A model generated the notes under the pieces. The model searched no databases. It was not told where the DNA came from and saw nothing but the letters and a program-made list of their open reading frames with translations. Positions 17,557-26,719 of a DNA stretch of 64,000 nucleotides are shown in pieces (the first letter of the stretch is position 1; the number at the start of each line of letters is the position of its first letter). The translations under genes and the position numbers were made by a program. Source of the DNA: Alphaproteobacteria bacterium (GTDB lineage Bacteria > Pseudomonadota > Alphaproteobacteria > Micavibrionales > Micavibrionaceae); NCBI GenBank assembly GCA_016125135.1, contig WGMJ01000003.1:124001-188000 (forward strand), given 5' to 3'.

Positions 17557-19674
17557 TTATTCCAGCGTGCTGGCAACTATGCCGGGCGTTAAAATTTGCG
17601 GGAGCACCTTGGGCGGCGGCCTGATGCCATTTACTGGCGCAGGATAATACACATAAAGCGGTACACCAGAGCGGTTAAACTCCTGCAAATAGGCGGTGAT
17701 TTCCGGATTGCGGTTTGTCCAGTCGCCAATGAAAAGCTGCACATTCTTGTCACTGAATAATTTGTAGGTTTTCTTTGTTTGAAGTGCGACCTTCTCGTTC
17801 ACCTTGCAACTGATGCACCATGCCGCTGTCATATCAACAAAGAGCGCGTTTTCGCCCCCCAGTGCGGCATTGAAGGCTTCACGCGTAAAAGCTGTATGCG
17901 GATATGACTGCGAAGGAACACTTTGCGCGGTTATGGCCGGCATAACAGTGCTCATGGGCTTCAAGCCTTGTAGCGGGATAAGCAGAAGCACAATGACCGA
18001 AGCGATCACGAGCAGCCATTTCAGCGATTTCGCAAAGAGTGCTACGGGCCGCAATTTCAAAAGCCAGATTACAAAAGCCAGTTTCACCATACCGATGAAA
18101 AGCAAGCCCACAGCATTTGCACCTGCCTGTTGCGCCAACACCCAGACAAGCCAGACGATAAAAAGGTAAAGGGGGAAAGCAAGAAACTGCTTAAAACGTT
18201 CCATCCACATGCCGGGGCGCGGCATGATTTTTTGCAAGGCCGGTATAAAGCCGAGTAATAAAATAGGGAAAGCGAGGCCCAGCCCGAGCGCCGCAAACAC
18301 CGCCATACCAACATGCGCAGGCTGCACCAAAGCAAACCCAAGCGCACCCGCCATAAACGGTGCGGTACAAGGCGTTGCAACCAGCGTTGCCAACAGCCCT
18401 GTAAAGAATGACCCTGCCACACCTTCTTTTTGCGTAAGCTTATGGCCCGCATTTTCAACGCCGAAAGAAATTTCAAAAAATCCGGAGAGGTTCAAGCCGA
18501 CAGCAAACATAATAAGTGCAAGCACATACACAACAATTGGTTCTTGCAGCTGGAAGCCCCAGCCGATTTGTGCCCCCGCTGACTTTAACGCAACGAGTAT
18601 TCCGGCAAGCGCCATGAAACTAATAAGCACACCAAGCGTATAACCAACTGCGTAAAGTCTTGCCTTTCCTGTTTCGTGATGTTCCGCCAGTTTTGCAAAA
18701 CTGAGCGCCTTCAAAGAGAGAACGGGAAACACGCACGGCATCAGGTTTAATATCAAGCCGCCAAGGAATGCATAAAGAAGCGCTTGCCACAAACCATGTA
18801 CGCCCTCTGGCTGTGACTTCGGAACGTCCATCATTTCTGTGGCCGCAATCTGGTAGCCTGCACGCAGATCATCTGTTGTGTAAGACAATATCCCGTTTAA
18901 CGTTGTAATCTCGTTCAAATCCCTTGTTTCACGCGGGTACAGCAACGTTAATGTGCTCTCCTTCCACTTTACTTCAGGCTTTGCAGCATAGTTCAGCAAG
19001 CCCCATTCACGCGGGAAAAAGTAAATTTCATCAGCTTTTTTGATTTTCTCTGCAGCCTCTGAAGGCAGACAAAAATTAACAGCAAACTTGCCCTTCTTCT
19101 CGGCAAAGCTGGAAGCAAAGTCGGTTCCTGCTGCTGGCAGATTTGCACGAGCAGTTTCAAAGACATTTTTATTCTCTTCATCAAGAACAGGTTCTTTGCC
19201 GACGGGGACCTCAAGCGCGAAGGTCGCATATTCCGGAATACAAATATCATGACACACAAGCCACTCGACGTTGGCCGCCAGCGAAACTTTCCGCCCTGTA
19301 AAATCTGCCGGAACCGTCACTGGAATAACAAGATGCGCTGTACCCTCATAACCATAATTCAAAAGTGGTTCCATGGGGATGCGTTTGGGCACTGGCCACT
19401 GCACGTCACCGATAGTAATCGCCTCTGGCTTCTTCCATGTAAAGCCGGGGGCTGAACCTGAGTCACCGGCATTCACCCAATACGTATGCCAGCCGAGTGT
19501 AATTTTTTGTTCGAATACCAAATCAAAGGTTTGCCCCTTGGTCACCTGCGCATGGTCGGCCAGCAAACGTGTCTGGACTTGCGGGTTTTTGGTTGGCTCG
19601 AACGCCGATACTGGCGATGCTGCGGCGCAAAAAACGAAAAACAGGAGAAAAAGGCTAAAAAACTTTATGTTCAT
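17557..19674 (-). CDS. DsbD/ScsB-like thiol:disulfide interchange protein
   Basis: A 705-residue inner membrane protein that carries electrons from cytoplasmic thioredoxin to the periplasm. Layout: signal peptide; N-terminal periplasmic domain containing the Cys pair CHDIC; eight-span transporter domain with the two paired cysteines in LMPCVFPVLSLKALSFA and VATPCTAPFMAGALGFAL; and a C-terminal thioredoxin domain with WCISC. The N-terminal domain is longer than in E. coli DsbD and resembles ScsB. It is upstream of the redoxin gene, its likely substrate. Confidence 0.9.
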   Translation of the reverse strand: MNIKFFSLFLLFFVFCAAASPVSAFEPTKNPQVQTRLLADHAQVTKGQTFDLVFEQKITLGWHTYWVNAGDSGSAPGFTWKKPEAITIGDVQWPVPKRIPMEPLLNYGYEGTAHLVIPVTVPADFTGRKVSLAANVEWLVCHDICIPEYATFALEVPVGKEPVLDEENKNVFETARANLPAAGTDFASSFAEKKGKFAVNFCLPSEAAEKIKKADEIYFFPREWGLLNYAAKPEVKWKESTLTLLYPRETRDLNEITTLNGILSYTTDDLRAGYQIAATEMMDVPKSQPEGVHGLWQALLYAFLGGLILNLMPCVFPVLSLKALSFAKLAEHHETGKARLYAVGYTLGVLISFMALAGILVALKSAGAQIGWGFQLQEPIVVYVLALIMFAVGLNLSGFFEISFGVENAGHKLTQKEGVAGSFFTGLLATLVATPCTAPFMAGALGFALVQPAHVGMAVFAALGLGLAFPILLLGFIPALQKIMPRPGMWMERFKQFLAFPLYLFIVWLVWVLAQQAGANAVGLLFIGMVKLAFVIWLLKLRPVALFAKSLKWLLVIASVIVLLLIPLQGLKPMSTVMPAITAQSVPSQSYPHTAFTREAFNAALGGENALFVDMTAAWCISCKVNEKVALQTKKTYKLFSDKNVQLFIGDWTNRNPEITAYLQEFNRSGVPLYVYYPAPVNGIRPPPKVLPQILTPGIVASTLE

Positions 19675-19739
19675 GGCATTAATAAAATAGGATGATTTGT
19701 ATTAAAATTAAACCTCGACACTTAAGGAAACGCTAAAAT

Positions 19740-21731
19740 ATGTCTGCCCCCGCCACAGCCCCCAGAAATATTGATGAAAATGCCCCTCTTTTATGGACCC
19801 CGACAGCGGAACAAATAAAGAATTCCCGCCTTTTTGCCTTTAAGGCACTGGCGGAAAAGGAAACAGGCCAGAGCTTCCCCGATTATCATTCCCTTTGGCA
19901 ATGGACGGTTACCGACGTTGCCAACTTCTGGAATCTCGCATGGGATTTTATGAACGTGATTGGCGAGAAAGGCGGCACTGTTCTGGCGCAACCGGACAAA
20001 ATGCCGGGCGCAACTTTCTTCCCGCAAGCAAAAATAAATTACGCAGAAAATCTTTTACGTCGCCGCGATACATCAACTGCAATCATCTTCCGCAATGAAA
20101 AAGGCGAAGAGCGCACACTCAGCTTCGAAGAGCTTTACAATCAGGTTTCACAAGTCCGCCAAGGTTTTGAAAAGGCCGGCATACAGCAAGGTGATCGCGT
20201 TGCTGGTTTTATGCCGAACATGCCTGAAACATTAATTTGTCATTTGGCAGCCGCGTCCATGGGTGCAATCTGGTCATCCGCTTCACCGGACTTTGGCGTG
20301 CAGGGTGTGCTTGACCGTTTCGGCCAAACAGAACCTAAAATTCTTGTGACGGTCGATGGTTATTTTTACAACGGCAAGAATATTGATTGTGCTGAAAAAC
20401 TAAAAGCTATTCTTGAAAAACTACCTTCAGTACAAACAACATTGATTGTGCCATTCCTGAATAAACAGCCGGAACTTGGTGGTATACGCGCCGCGCAAAA
20501 CTATGATGAATGGCGCGCGGCCTTTACGCCGGCGGATATTGCCTTTGCGCGTCTGCCATTCAATCACCCGCTTGTCATTATGTTCTCGTCGGGCACCACC
20601 GGTATTCCGAAATGTATTGTGCATGGCCATGGCGGCACATTGCTGACACATATGAAAGAGCACCAACTTCAATGTGATATCCAGCGTGATGATAAGGTTT
20701 TCTACTTCACAACATGCGGCTGGATGATGTGGAACTGGCAGATTTCAGCGCTCGCAAGCGAAGCGGTACTCATGCTGTTTGATGGCTCACCCTTCTATCC
20801 GGATGGTTATGTGCTATGGGATTACACCAGCAAACATAAATGCAAACTCTTTGGTACATCTGCCAAATTTATTGATGCCTCGAAAGCCGCATGGCTTGAA
20901 CCCGGCAAGAAGTGTGATCTTTCCTCTATCACTATTCTTACCTCTACAGGCTCACCGCTTGTACATGAAAGCTTCGATTATATTTACCAGCATGTGAAAA
21001 AGGATATTCACGTTGCCTCTGTTTCGGGCGGCACGGATATTATTTCATGCTTTGTAATCGGCAATCCGCTCTCGCCCGTTTATCGTGGTGAGATACAAGG
21101 CGCTGGCCTTGCTTATGCGATTGATGCCTATGATGATAACGGCAAACCACAGCCTGCCGGTGAAAGTGGCGAGATGGTATGTACACAGCCTTTCCCTTCC
21201 ATGCCGGTTGCGTTCTGGAATGATCCAGACGGGAAAAAATACAAGGCCGCTTATTTCGAACGCTTTGCCAATATCTGGCACCATGGCGACTGGCTCGAGA
21301 AAACACCGCATAATGGCTTTATTATTCATGGTCGTTCGGATGCAACCCTGAACCCGGGCGGCGTGCGTATTGGTACAGCAGAAATTTACCGTCAGGTCGA
21401 GCAGATCCCCGAAGTGCTGGAATCGATAGCTGTCGGGCAGGATTGGGACAATGATGTGCGCGTTATTCTTTTCGTAAGGCTGAAAGACGGCTTTACGATG
21501 AATGATGATTTGATTTCACGTATCAAGAAACAAATCCGCGATGGCGCTTCACCACGTCACGTGCCTGCAAAAATTCTGCAGGTAAGTGATATTCCACGCA
21601 CAAAAAACAATAAGATTGTCGAACTGGCAGTACGTGAAGTCATTCATAAGCGCCCCGTAAAAAACGTCGAGAGTCTCGCCAACCCTGAAGCGCTGGATCT
21701 TTATAAGGATCTGGAAGCGCTAAAAGCGTAA
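19740..21731 (+). CDS. Acetoacetyl-CoA synthetase
   Basis: A 663-residue AMP-forming ligase that activates acetoacetate, the use of ketone bodies or PHB breakdown products. The acetoacetyl-CoA synthetase N-terminus (LLWTPTAEQIKNSRLFAFK) and PGATFFPQAKINYAENLL distinguish it from acetyl-CoA synthetase. The AMP-binding P-loop SSGTTGIPKCIVHGHGG and the C-terminal GRSDATLNPGGVRIGTAEIYRQ, with the RTKNNKIVEL lysine region, are clear. It is monocistronic, and its end overlaps the convergent ChrR-like gene by 12 bases. Confidence 0.92.
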   Translation: MSAPATAPRNIDENAPLLWTPTAEQIKNSRLFAFKALAEKETGQSFPDYHSLWQWTVTDVANFWNLAWDFMNVIGEKGGTVLAQPDKMPGATFFPQAKINYAENLLRRRDTSTAIIFRNEKGEERTLSFEELYNQVSQVRQGFEKAGIQQGDRVAGFMPNMPETLICHLAAASMGAIWSSASPDFGVQGVLDRFGQTEPKILVTVDGYFYNGKNIDCAEKLKAILEKLPSVQTTLIVPFLNKQPELGGIRAAQNYDEWRAAFTPADIAFARLPFNHPLVIMFSSGTTGIPKCIVHGHGGTLLTHMKEHQLQCDIQRDDKVFYFTTCGWMMWNWQISALASEAVLMLFDGSPFYPDGYVLWDYTSKHKCKLFGTSAKFIDASKAAWLEPGKKCDLSSITILTSTGSPLVHESFDYIYQHVKKDIHVASVSGGTDIISCFVIGNPLSPVYRGEIQGAGLAYAIDAYDDNGKPQPAGESGEMVCTQPFPSMPVAFWNDPDGKKYKAAYFERFANIWHHGDWLEKTPHNGFIIHGRSDATLNPGGVRIGTAEIYRQVEQIPEVLESIAVGQDWDNDVRVILFVRLKDGFTMNDDLISRIKKQIRDGASPRHVPAKILQVSDIPRTKNNKIVELAVREVIHKRPVKNVESLANPEALDLYKDLEALKA

Positions 21732-22412
21732 AAACGGGTTCAGTAACGAACCAAGCAGGCCAGCAAAGCGAAGCGGTGCATCAGTCACCGTTAAGCAAAC
21801 GCAACCCGTTTGTGCATCAGCAACGGGCGCATGATGAATTGAGGAATCGGCTACGCTGATATCACCCCGTTTATATGCGCCGGTTTCATCATGAAAACTG
21901 CCGTGCAGCACAAGCGTAATTTCAATACCACGATGATTATGCGCTGGCACTTTTACAGCGGGCGCAAGCTTTACAAGGCGGGCAATGCTGCGTGTGCCGC
22001 GTGATACGGGAATGCGGTATTGGTGCATACCTGTTAAAAGTGGTTGCCACGGCACGTCATGACCCGCAAAAGCGAGGTAGCGCGCAAGCGGTGCGGGCAC
22101 TTCTATTTCGCAGCAGGTACGGGGTTTGCAGCAAGGCTTTTCTATCTGTGGTTCTTTTTTGCCGTCGATCCGTGCAAGCACCGCCTGCAGGGCATCTTGC
22201 TTCACCGTAGTTTCTCCGCATTCACGCGCAAGCAAATCACCCCCGGCTTTTTCACAGACCTGTACGAAGCTGTGCACGGACGGGTTCATAGAGATATATG
22301 TTGCAATAACCAGAGACTGCGCTTCATCAAGTGCGCCACACGCGTAATCCAGCAACAGCGGCAAACAACAGCGCGGGTTATCGGCAATCATTTCTGCATT
22401 CGTCATAGCCAT
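21720..22412 (-). CDS. chrR: ChrR-family anti-sigma factor (cupin)
   Basis: A 230-residue zinc-dependent anti-sigma factor that holds the neighbouring RpoE-type sigma factor inactive. The N-terminal anti-sigma domain has the family pattern PLLLDYACGALDEAQSLVIATYIS. The C-terminal cupin has HNHRGIEITLVLHGSFHDETGAYKRGDISVADSSIHHAP, with the metal-binding His and Glu. A Cys-rich stretch (CCKPRTCCEIEVP) lies between them. It overlaps the sigma gene by ten bases, as expected for a sigma/anti-sigma pair. In Rhodobacter the pair answers singlet oxygen; that role here is inference. Confidence 0.87.
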   Translation of the reverse strand: MAMTNAEMIADNPRCCLPLLLDYACGALDEAQSLVIATYISMNPSVHSFVQVCEKAGGDLLARECGETTVKQDALQAVLARIDGKKEPQIEKPCCKPRTCCEIEVPAPLARYLAFAGHDVPWQPLLTGMHQYRIPVSRGTRSIARLVKLAPAVKVPAHNHRGIEITLVLHGSFHDETGAYKRGDISVADSSIHHAPVADAQTGCVCLTVTDAPLRFAGLLGSLLNPFLRF

Positions 22413-22993
22413 GCCTCTTTATCTTTAAGTGTGTCGCGCATTTTCTGTAGCCCCAACCGTATGCGTGATTTCACAGTACCAAGGGGAATATTCATTTCGT
22501 TGGCAATTGCGCCGTGGGCTTTATCTTCAAAGAAAGACTTGCGGATCAACTCTGCCTGCTCGGGGCTAAGCGTTTCCAGCAAATTGGCAATTGTCTTGCG
22601 CTCTTCACGCTTTGTCACGGGGTCTGCCTTCTCCTCGCTTTGCAGGAATTCTTCGGGGACAACTTCAAGGCTCGGCTCGGGCCGGCTGAACTTGCGCAGA
22701 TAATCAATCCGGCGGTTACGCGCGATTGTAAAAATCCATGTGCTGGCCTTCGCCAGACGTTCATTATAGTCGGCAGCACGGTTCCAGACAGTGAGCATGA
22801 CATCCTGCATCAGGTCCTCGGCACGGTCTTCGCGCAAGCCATTGCGGAGCAGGAAGGATTTAAGGCGCGGAGCGAAGTAATTAAAGAGCTCGATAAACGC
22901 CTCTCTATCCTGATTTTGCCCGATACGCCGTAAAAGCTCCTCATGGCTGACACTTGCAACCTCGTCCTGTTCTATTTTTTCCGGAGCCGACAT
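22403..22993 (-). CDS. rpoE: ECF sigma factor, RpoE/ECF11 type
   Basis: A 196-residue extracytoplasmic-function sigma factor. Region 2 contains LLRNGLREDRAEDLMQDVMLTVWNRAADYNERLAKASTWIFTIARNRRIDYLR; region 4 contains LSPEQAELIRKSFFEDKAHGAIANEMNIPLGTVKSRIRLGLQKMR with the helix-turn-helix. The adjacent ChrR-like gene defines it as an ECF11-type factor. A matching TGATCC promoter lies upstream, so it likely drives its own transcription. There is no clear ribosome site before the ATG. Confidence 0.92.
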   Translation of the reverse strand: MSAPEKIEQDEVASVSHEELLRRIGQNQDREAFIELFNYFAPRLKSFLLRNGLREDRAEDLMQDVMLTVWNRAADYNERLAKASTWIFTIARNRRIDYLRKFSRPEPSLEVVPEEFLQSEEKADPVTKREERKTIANLLETLSPEQAELIRKSFFEDKAHGAIANEMNIPLGTVKSRIRLGLQKMRDTLKDKEAWL

Positions 22994-23044
22994 GCGGCCA
23001 TTAGGCCTGAGGGCGCGCGGAAGCTCAAGGAAATTCCTTTTTTC

Positions 23045-23073
23045 TTATACGGATGAAATAAAAAGCTGGATCA
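23045..23073 (-). promoter_or_regulatory. ECF11-type promoter upstream of rpoE-chrR
   Basis: On the minus strand TGATCC (23073-23068) is followed after 17 bases by GTATAA (23050-23045). TGATCC is the -35 recognised by Rhodobacter-type RpoE. Transcription would start about 45 bases before the sigma gene, consistent with autoregulation. Confidence 0.65.
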
Positions 23074-23148
23074 CAAGGGAACCTTTTACTTGCCCCCGAA
23101 GCCAAGCGGCCTAAAATTATAGGAACGATTCGCCCTGGAGCTTTTAAG

Positions 23149-23664
23149 ATGCGTATGATCCTTCGACCAACTTTGCTAATTATTATGGCAATTATGATTT
23201 CGCCCGCCGCCTTCGCCGAGGGTGATCCACAACTTCTGGGGAAATTCAGCGACTGGACGGCCTATAAGGTTGATGAGGGTGGCAAGCCTGTTTGTTACAT
23301 GGCCAGCGAACCGACCAAGAGCGAAGGAAAATACAGTAAGCGTGGCGATATTTACGTAACCATAACACATCGCCCTTCGGAAAAAAGCACCAATGTTTTC
23401 AGCGTTATGGCTGGATACCGCTATAAGTCTGGTGGGGCCGTCAACGTGAAAATAGACGAAAAAAACTATGTGTTAGTGCCGCACGAAGAAACCGCATGGA
23501 CCCCGAGCCAGGACATTGATAACGAAATTACATCTGCGTTACGTAAAGGAAAATCCATGTCGATTGAGGGAACATCCGCCCGCGGAACCTTGACAAAGGA
23601 CATCTACAGCCTTAATGGTTCCGGACAAGCCTATGAGGCGATCTCGAAAGCTTGTGGTATTTAG
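23149..23664 (+). CDS. Periplasmic IalB (invasion-associated locus B) family protein
   Basis: A 171-residue exported protein with a signal peptide (LLIIMAIMISPAAFA) and the IalB-type core: LLGKFSDWTAYKVDEGGKPVCYMASEPTKSEG, then YVTITHRPSEKSTNVFSVMAGYRYK. The family was named in Bartonella, but in most alphaproteobacteria its role is unknown. The C-terminal cysteine near the end may pair with the CYM cysteine. It is divergent from the rpoE-chrR pair, and 208 bases separate it from the M23 peptidase gene. A second IalB-like gene is at 43 kb. Confidence 0.85.
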   Translation: MRMILRPTLLIIMAIMISPAAFAEGDPQLLGKFSDWTAYKVDEGGKPVCYMASEPTKSEGKYSKRGDIYVTITHRPSEKSTNVFSVMAGYRYKSGGAVNVKIDEKNYVLVPHEETAWTPSQDIDNEITSALRKGKSMSIEGTSARGTLTKDIYSLNGSGQAYEAISKACGI

Positions 23665-23666
23665 GC

Positions 23667-23714
23667 AACAGTCTGTGGACAGTTTTTCCCGCAAGGGGTT
23701 AACAGACTGTTAAC
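23667..23714. promoter_or_regulatory. Inverted repeats between the IalB and M23 genes
   Basis: GTTAACAG and CTGTTAAC (23698-23705, 23707-23714) form a 17-base palindrome. An upstream AACAGTCTGT (23667-23676) is the reverse complement of ACAGACTGTT at 23702-23711. It could be an operator or an mRNA hairpin; no T run follows, so it is a poor terminator. Confidence 0.4.
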
Positions 23715-23872
23715 GAAAGAGTAGAATTTAGTTAGTTGTTACAACCAAGAGCCGGTTTCCCCGTTTCCAACAGGCTCGCTGAGAGAGGACGAAAAAAGGA
23801 AGAAGCAGACAAGCCGCAAGGTTCCAAGCCGAAACCCTTCTATCAACTGATAATCAGATTTTTCCCAAACGC

Positions 23873-25489
23873 ATGAAATCTTCACCTTTTATAGCCCGCA
23901 AGCCATTGCCGAGAGTGTCCATCCATCGGTCGCTTTTCCAATTGTTCGGTTTAAGAGAGCGCTACGTACTAACTCGCGCACGCAGATTGCGCGCACGTTA
24001 TATTGTAGGGATGGTGGTTGCCGGCATTATTATGCTGAATGTGGCCGTTACAAACCTGTCCCTGTTTACTGCCCGCCCTCATGCACAGATTGCTGCGGCG
24101 GATTATGTTGACACCAACCGCCAAGGCCAGAATAAGTTCCTTGCGCAGGCAGCAACATCTAAATCATTTGTAACGCCAACCGCTGCTTCTGCTACAGGCG
24201 CAGAATTACAAGCAGCTGTGGCAACAGAAGCTGAAAGCATTAATGCAAATCCGGTTACGCTTGCGCTTGCAACGCTGAAAGCGCCGCCAGTGCCAATGGC
24301 CAAGCCAATTAAAACAACCTCAACGCCAACAGGCCCGGTGGTGACAACATTAAACGTCAGCAAGGGTAAAACGCTGGCTGAGACACTGCAAAAAGCAGGT
24401 CTTTCACGCGAAGAGTCGAACAATGTGATTGCCAAACTCGAGCCTCTCTTTGATGTGCGCAAAATCAGACCCGACCATAATATCGCGGTACAATTAAACC
24501 CCACACCTTTTGGTATGGGTGGTGGCCTGCAATTGGCAAGCCTGTCTTTACAAGTTGATAATTTGAAGAGCGTAGAAATTAACCGCAACCCGCAAGGCGA
24601 GCTGCAAGGTCAAAGCAAAGAGAAAAAAGTATCACGCCAGATGGCCGCTGGCCGTGCTGTTATCAAAAACTCGGTTTATGGTGCTGCCAAGCAAGCAGGC
24701 ATTCCTGAGTCAATCGTTTCAAATGCGATCAAGCTTTACGGTATGAATGTTGACTTCCAGCGTGAGGTGCAAGAGGGTGACACAATGGAAGTGCTTTACG
24801 AGCGCGACGTCACGGAAGATGGTCAGGTTGTAGGCTCCGGCAATATTCTTTACGCGAAGCTCATTCTCTCTGGCACTGAAATGCCTATTTATATGCATGT
24901 CCTGAAAGATGGCAGCGAAGAATATTTTACGGCTGATGGTAAAGGCATTCGTCGCTCACTCCTGAAAACACCGATTGATGGTGCCCGCATGACATCCGGC
25001 TTTGGTATGCGCCGCCACCCTGTTCTGGGCTATAGCAAAATGCACACCGGCATCGATTTCGGCGCACCGAAAGGCACGCCTGTTTTTGCAGCGGGTGATG
25101 GTGTTGTTGAGCGTGCCAGCTGGTTCAGTTCGTATGGTAATTACATTAAGGTGCGCCATTCAGGTGATATGCGCACAGCCTATGCCCACCTGAGTGGCTA
25201 CGCCAAAGGCGTGAAGCCCGGCAGCCGCGTGAAACAAGGGCAGGTTATCGGTTATGTTGGTACAACAGGTCGCTCAACCGGTCCGCACCTGCATTATGAA
25301 GTCCTCGTTAGCGGCAAGGCCATAAACCCGAACAAACTAAACCTGCCAGCAGCTTCTGTATTGAAGGGTGAGGAACTGCGCCGCTTCCAGAACCGTATGC
25401 GTACATTCCATCAGGAATTTGCAAGCCTGCTGGGCAGCATGAAGGTTGCCGCACTGGAAACAATCCAGAACACATCAAGCGTCCGCTAA
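23873..25489 (+). CDS. M23 family peptidoglycan endopeptidase
   Basis: A 538-residue cell-wall hydrolase anchored by an N-terminal membrane segment (YIVGMVVAGIIMLNVAVTNLSLF). After an Ala-rich linker, a LysM/Csd3-like region (VSKGKTLAETLQKAGLSREESNNVIAKL) precedes the peptidase domain. The zinc ligands are visible: GFGMRRHP and MHTGIDFGAPKGTPV (H...D), then GPHLHYEV (HxH). Such enzymes cut peptide crosslinks during growth or division. The ATG at 23873 has only a weak ribosome site. It stands alone between the IalB gene and the CDF gene. Confidence 0.9.
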   Translation: MKSSPFIARKPLPRVSIHRSLFQLFGLRERYVLTRARRLRARYIVGMVVAGIIMLNVAVTNLSLFTARPHAQIAAADYVDTNRQGQNKFLAQAATSKSFVTPTAASATGAELQAAVATEAESINANPVTLALATLKAPPVPMAKPIKTTSTPTGPVVTTLNVSKGKTLAETLQKAGLSREESNNVIAKLEPLFDVRKIRPDHNIAVQLNPTPFGMGGGLQLASLSLQVDNLKSVEINRNPQGELQGQSKEKKVSRQMAAGRAVIKNSVYGAAKQAGIPESIVSNAIKLYGMNVDFQREVQEGDTMEVLYERDVTEDGQVVGSGNILYAKLILSGTEMPIYMHVLKDGSEEYFTADGKGIRRSLLKTPIDGARMTSGFGMRRHPVLGYSKMHTGIDFGAPKGTPVFAAGDGVVERASWFSSYGNYIKVRHSGDMRTAYAHLSGYAKGVKPGSRVKQGQVIGYVGTTGRSTGPHLHYEVLVSGKAINPNKLNLPAASVLKGEELRRFQNRMRTFHQEFASLLGSMKVAALETIQNTSSVR

Positions 25490-25533
25490 GACGGGCCTTG
25501 AGCTACCCCCTTTAAACACCTATCTTATTCAGT

Positions 25534-26172
25534 ATGGATTCATGCTGTGGCCACGCAAATAATCTGCGCTTTGATGGAATGGATAAACGCTATATCCGGA
25601 CCCTCTGGATTGTGATCATTATCAACGCGCTGATGTTTGTCGTCGAAATGGCTGGTGGTACTGCCGCCGACTCAATGGGCCTACAAGCTGACGCGCTTGA
25701 TTTTTTTGCCGATACCGTCACATACGGCATTACACTTTGGGCTATCGGCAAGCCATTAAGCGTCCGTGCAAATGCCGCCTTCATGAAAGGCATCAGCCTT
25801 GTGGTAATCGCCGCCTATGTATTGCTGGCATCTTTATACCGCGTCTTTGTTCTTGAAACGCCAGTCGCTCTTACAATGGGCATTATCGGCGCGCTGGCTT
25901 TTGCGGCCAATCTCGCAAGCGTCTTGTTGCTTTACCGCTACCGCAAGGGTGACTCCAATATACAATCTGTCTGGCTCTGCAGCCGCAACGACATGATTGG
26001 TAATGCGGTGATTATTCTGGCCGCGGCCGGTGTATATGCAACAGCTTCGCCGTGGCCTGATCTTGCGATTGCCTTTTTGCTCGCAGGCCTGTTTATGAAT
26101 TCAGCCATCAAGATTTTAAGACAATCCATACAAGAGCGCAAAGAAGCACGGCATCATCATGCTGCCCCGTAA
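25534..26172 (+). CDS. CDF-family cation efflux protein lacking the C-terminal domain
   Basis: A 212-residue inner membrane protein of the cation diffusion facilitator family, which exports Zn2+, Co2+ or similar ions. It has about six membrane segments. The metal-site helix reads LQADALDFFADTVTYG and the later one CSRNDMIGNAVII. The N-terminus MDSCCGHAN and the His-rich tail ARHHHAAP may bind metal. The cytoplasmic C-terminal domain of typical CDF proteins is missing, as in short CzcD-like forms. It overlaps the next gene by 14 bases. Confidence 0.82.
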   Translation: MDSCCGHANNLRFDGMDKRYIRTLWIVIIINALMFVVEMAGGTAADSMGLQADALDFFADTVTYGITLWAIGKPLSVRANAAFMKGISLVVIAAYVLLASLYRVFVLETPVALTMGIIGALAFAANLASVLLLYRYRKGDSNIQSVWLCSRNDMIGNAVIILAAAGVYATASPWPDLAIAFLLAGLFMNSAIKILRQSIQERKEARHHHAAP

Positions 26173-26719
26173 AAGATTTTTCCTTATTCGCCATGGCGAA
26201 AGCGAGGCCAACCTGCAAGGCATTGCTTCTGGCCATGTTGATACACCACTAACAGCGCAAGGCCGCCTGCAAGCTGAAACAGCACGCAATATTCTCAAAT
26301 GTATTGCTGATAAGCCGATTTACATTGTGCACAGCGCACTGTCACGCGCACGTGACACCGCCACAATTATCAATACAGATATGGGCCTGCCCATGCATGA
26401 AATAGCGAGCCTGAACGAGCGGCATTTCGGTGACTGGCAAGGCTTGCCGTGGAAAGACGTGCGGCAATGGCGTGATGAAGGACAAACCCCGCAGAATGGT
26501 GAATCGCGCGATGATTTTTACGCACGCGCACACGCAGGGACAAAGGCTGCGCTTGCCCACAGGGACGGAACAGCGCTTATTGTAACGCATGGCGGTGTCT
26601 TTAACGCACTCTGGGAATATTTAAATATGGGCAAAGTCAGCGCACACAATTGCGCGCTTTATGAAATTTCTCCACAAGGCGAGACGGGCTGGATATTTAC
26701 ACTTCACGAGGCTGCATGA
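26159..26719 (+). CDS. Histidine phosphatase family protein
   Basis: A 186-residue member of the phosphoglycerate-mutase-like superfamily. The phospho-acceptor His12 is in LIRHGESEANLQG, the second site Arg in SALSRARDTA, the Glu in LNERHFGDWQG and the second His in IVTHGGVF. These are phosphatases or mutases acting on small phosphorylated compounds; the substrate is not predictable. It overlaps the CDF gene by 14 bases and the lipoprotein gene by four, so the three are probably cotranscribed. Confidence 0.87.
   Translation: MLPRKRFFLIRHGESEANLQGIASGHVDTPLTAQGRLQAETARNILKCIADKPIYIVHSALSRARDTATIINTDMGLPMHEIASLNERHFGDWQGLPWKDVRQWRDEGQTPQNGESRDDFYARAHAGTKAALAHRDGTALIVTHGGVFNALWEYLNMGKVSAHNCALYEISPQGETGWIFTLHEAA

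Noticed and set aside
18084-18476. 130-residue minus-strand frame inside the DsbD-like gene
   Set aside because: A frame-shifted shadow of the transmembrane coding region on the same strand; no start signal and no homology that I recognise.
22044-22703. 219-residue plus-strand frame opposite rpoE-chrR
   Set aside because: It is antisense to two clearly recognised genes and has no protein-like features.
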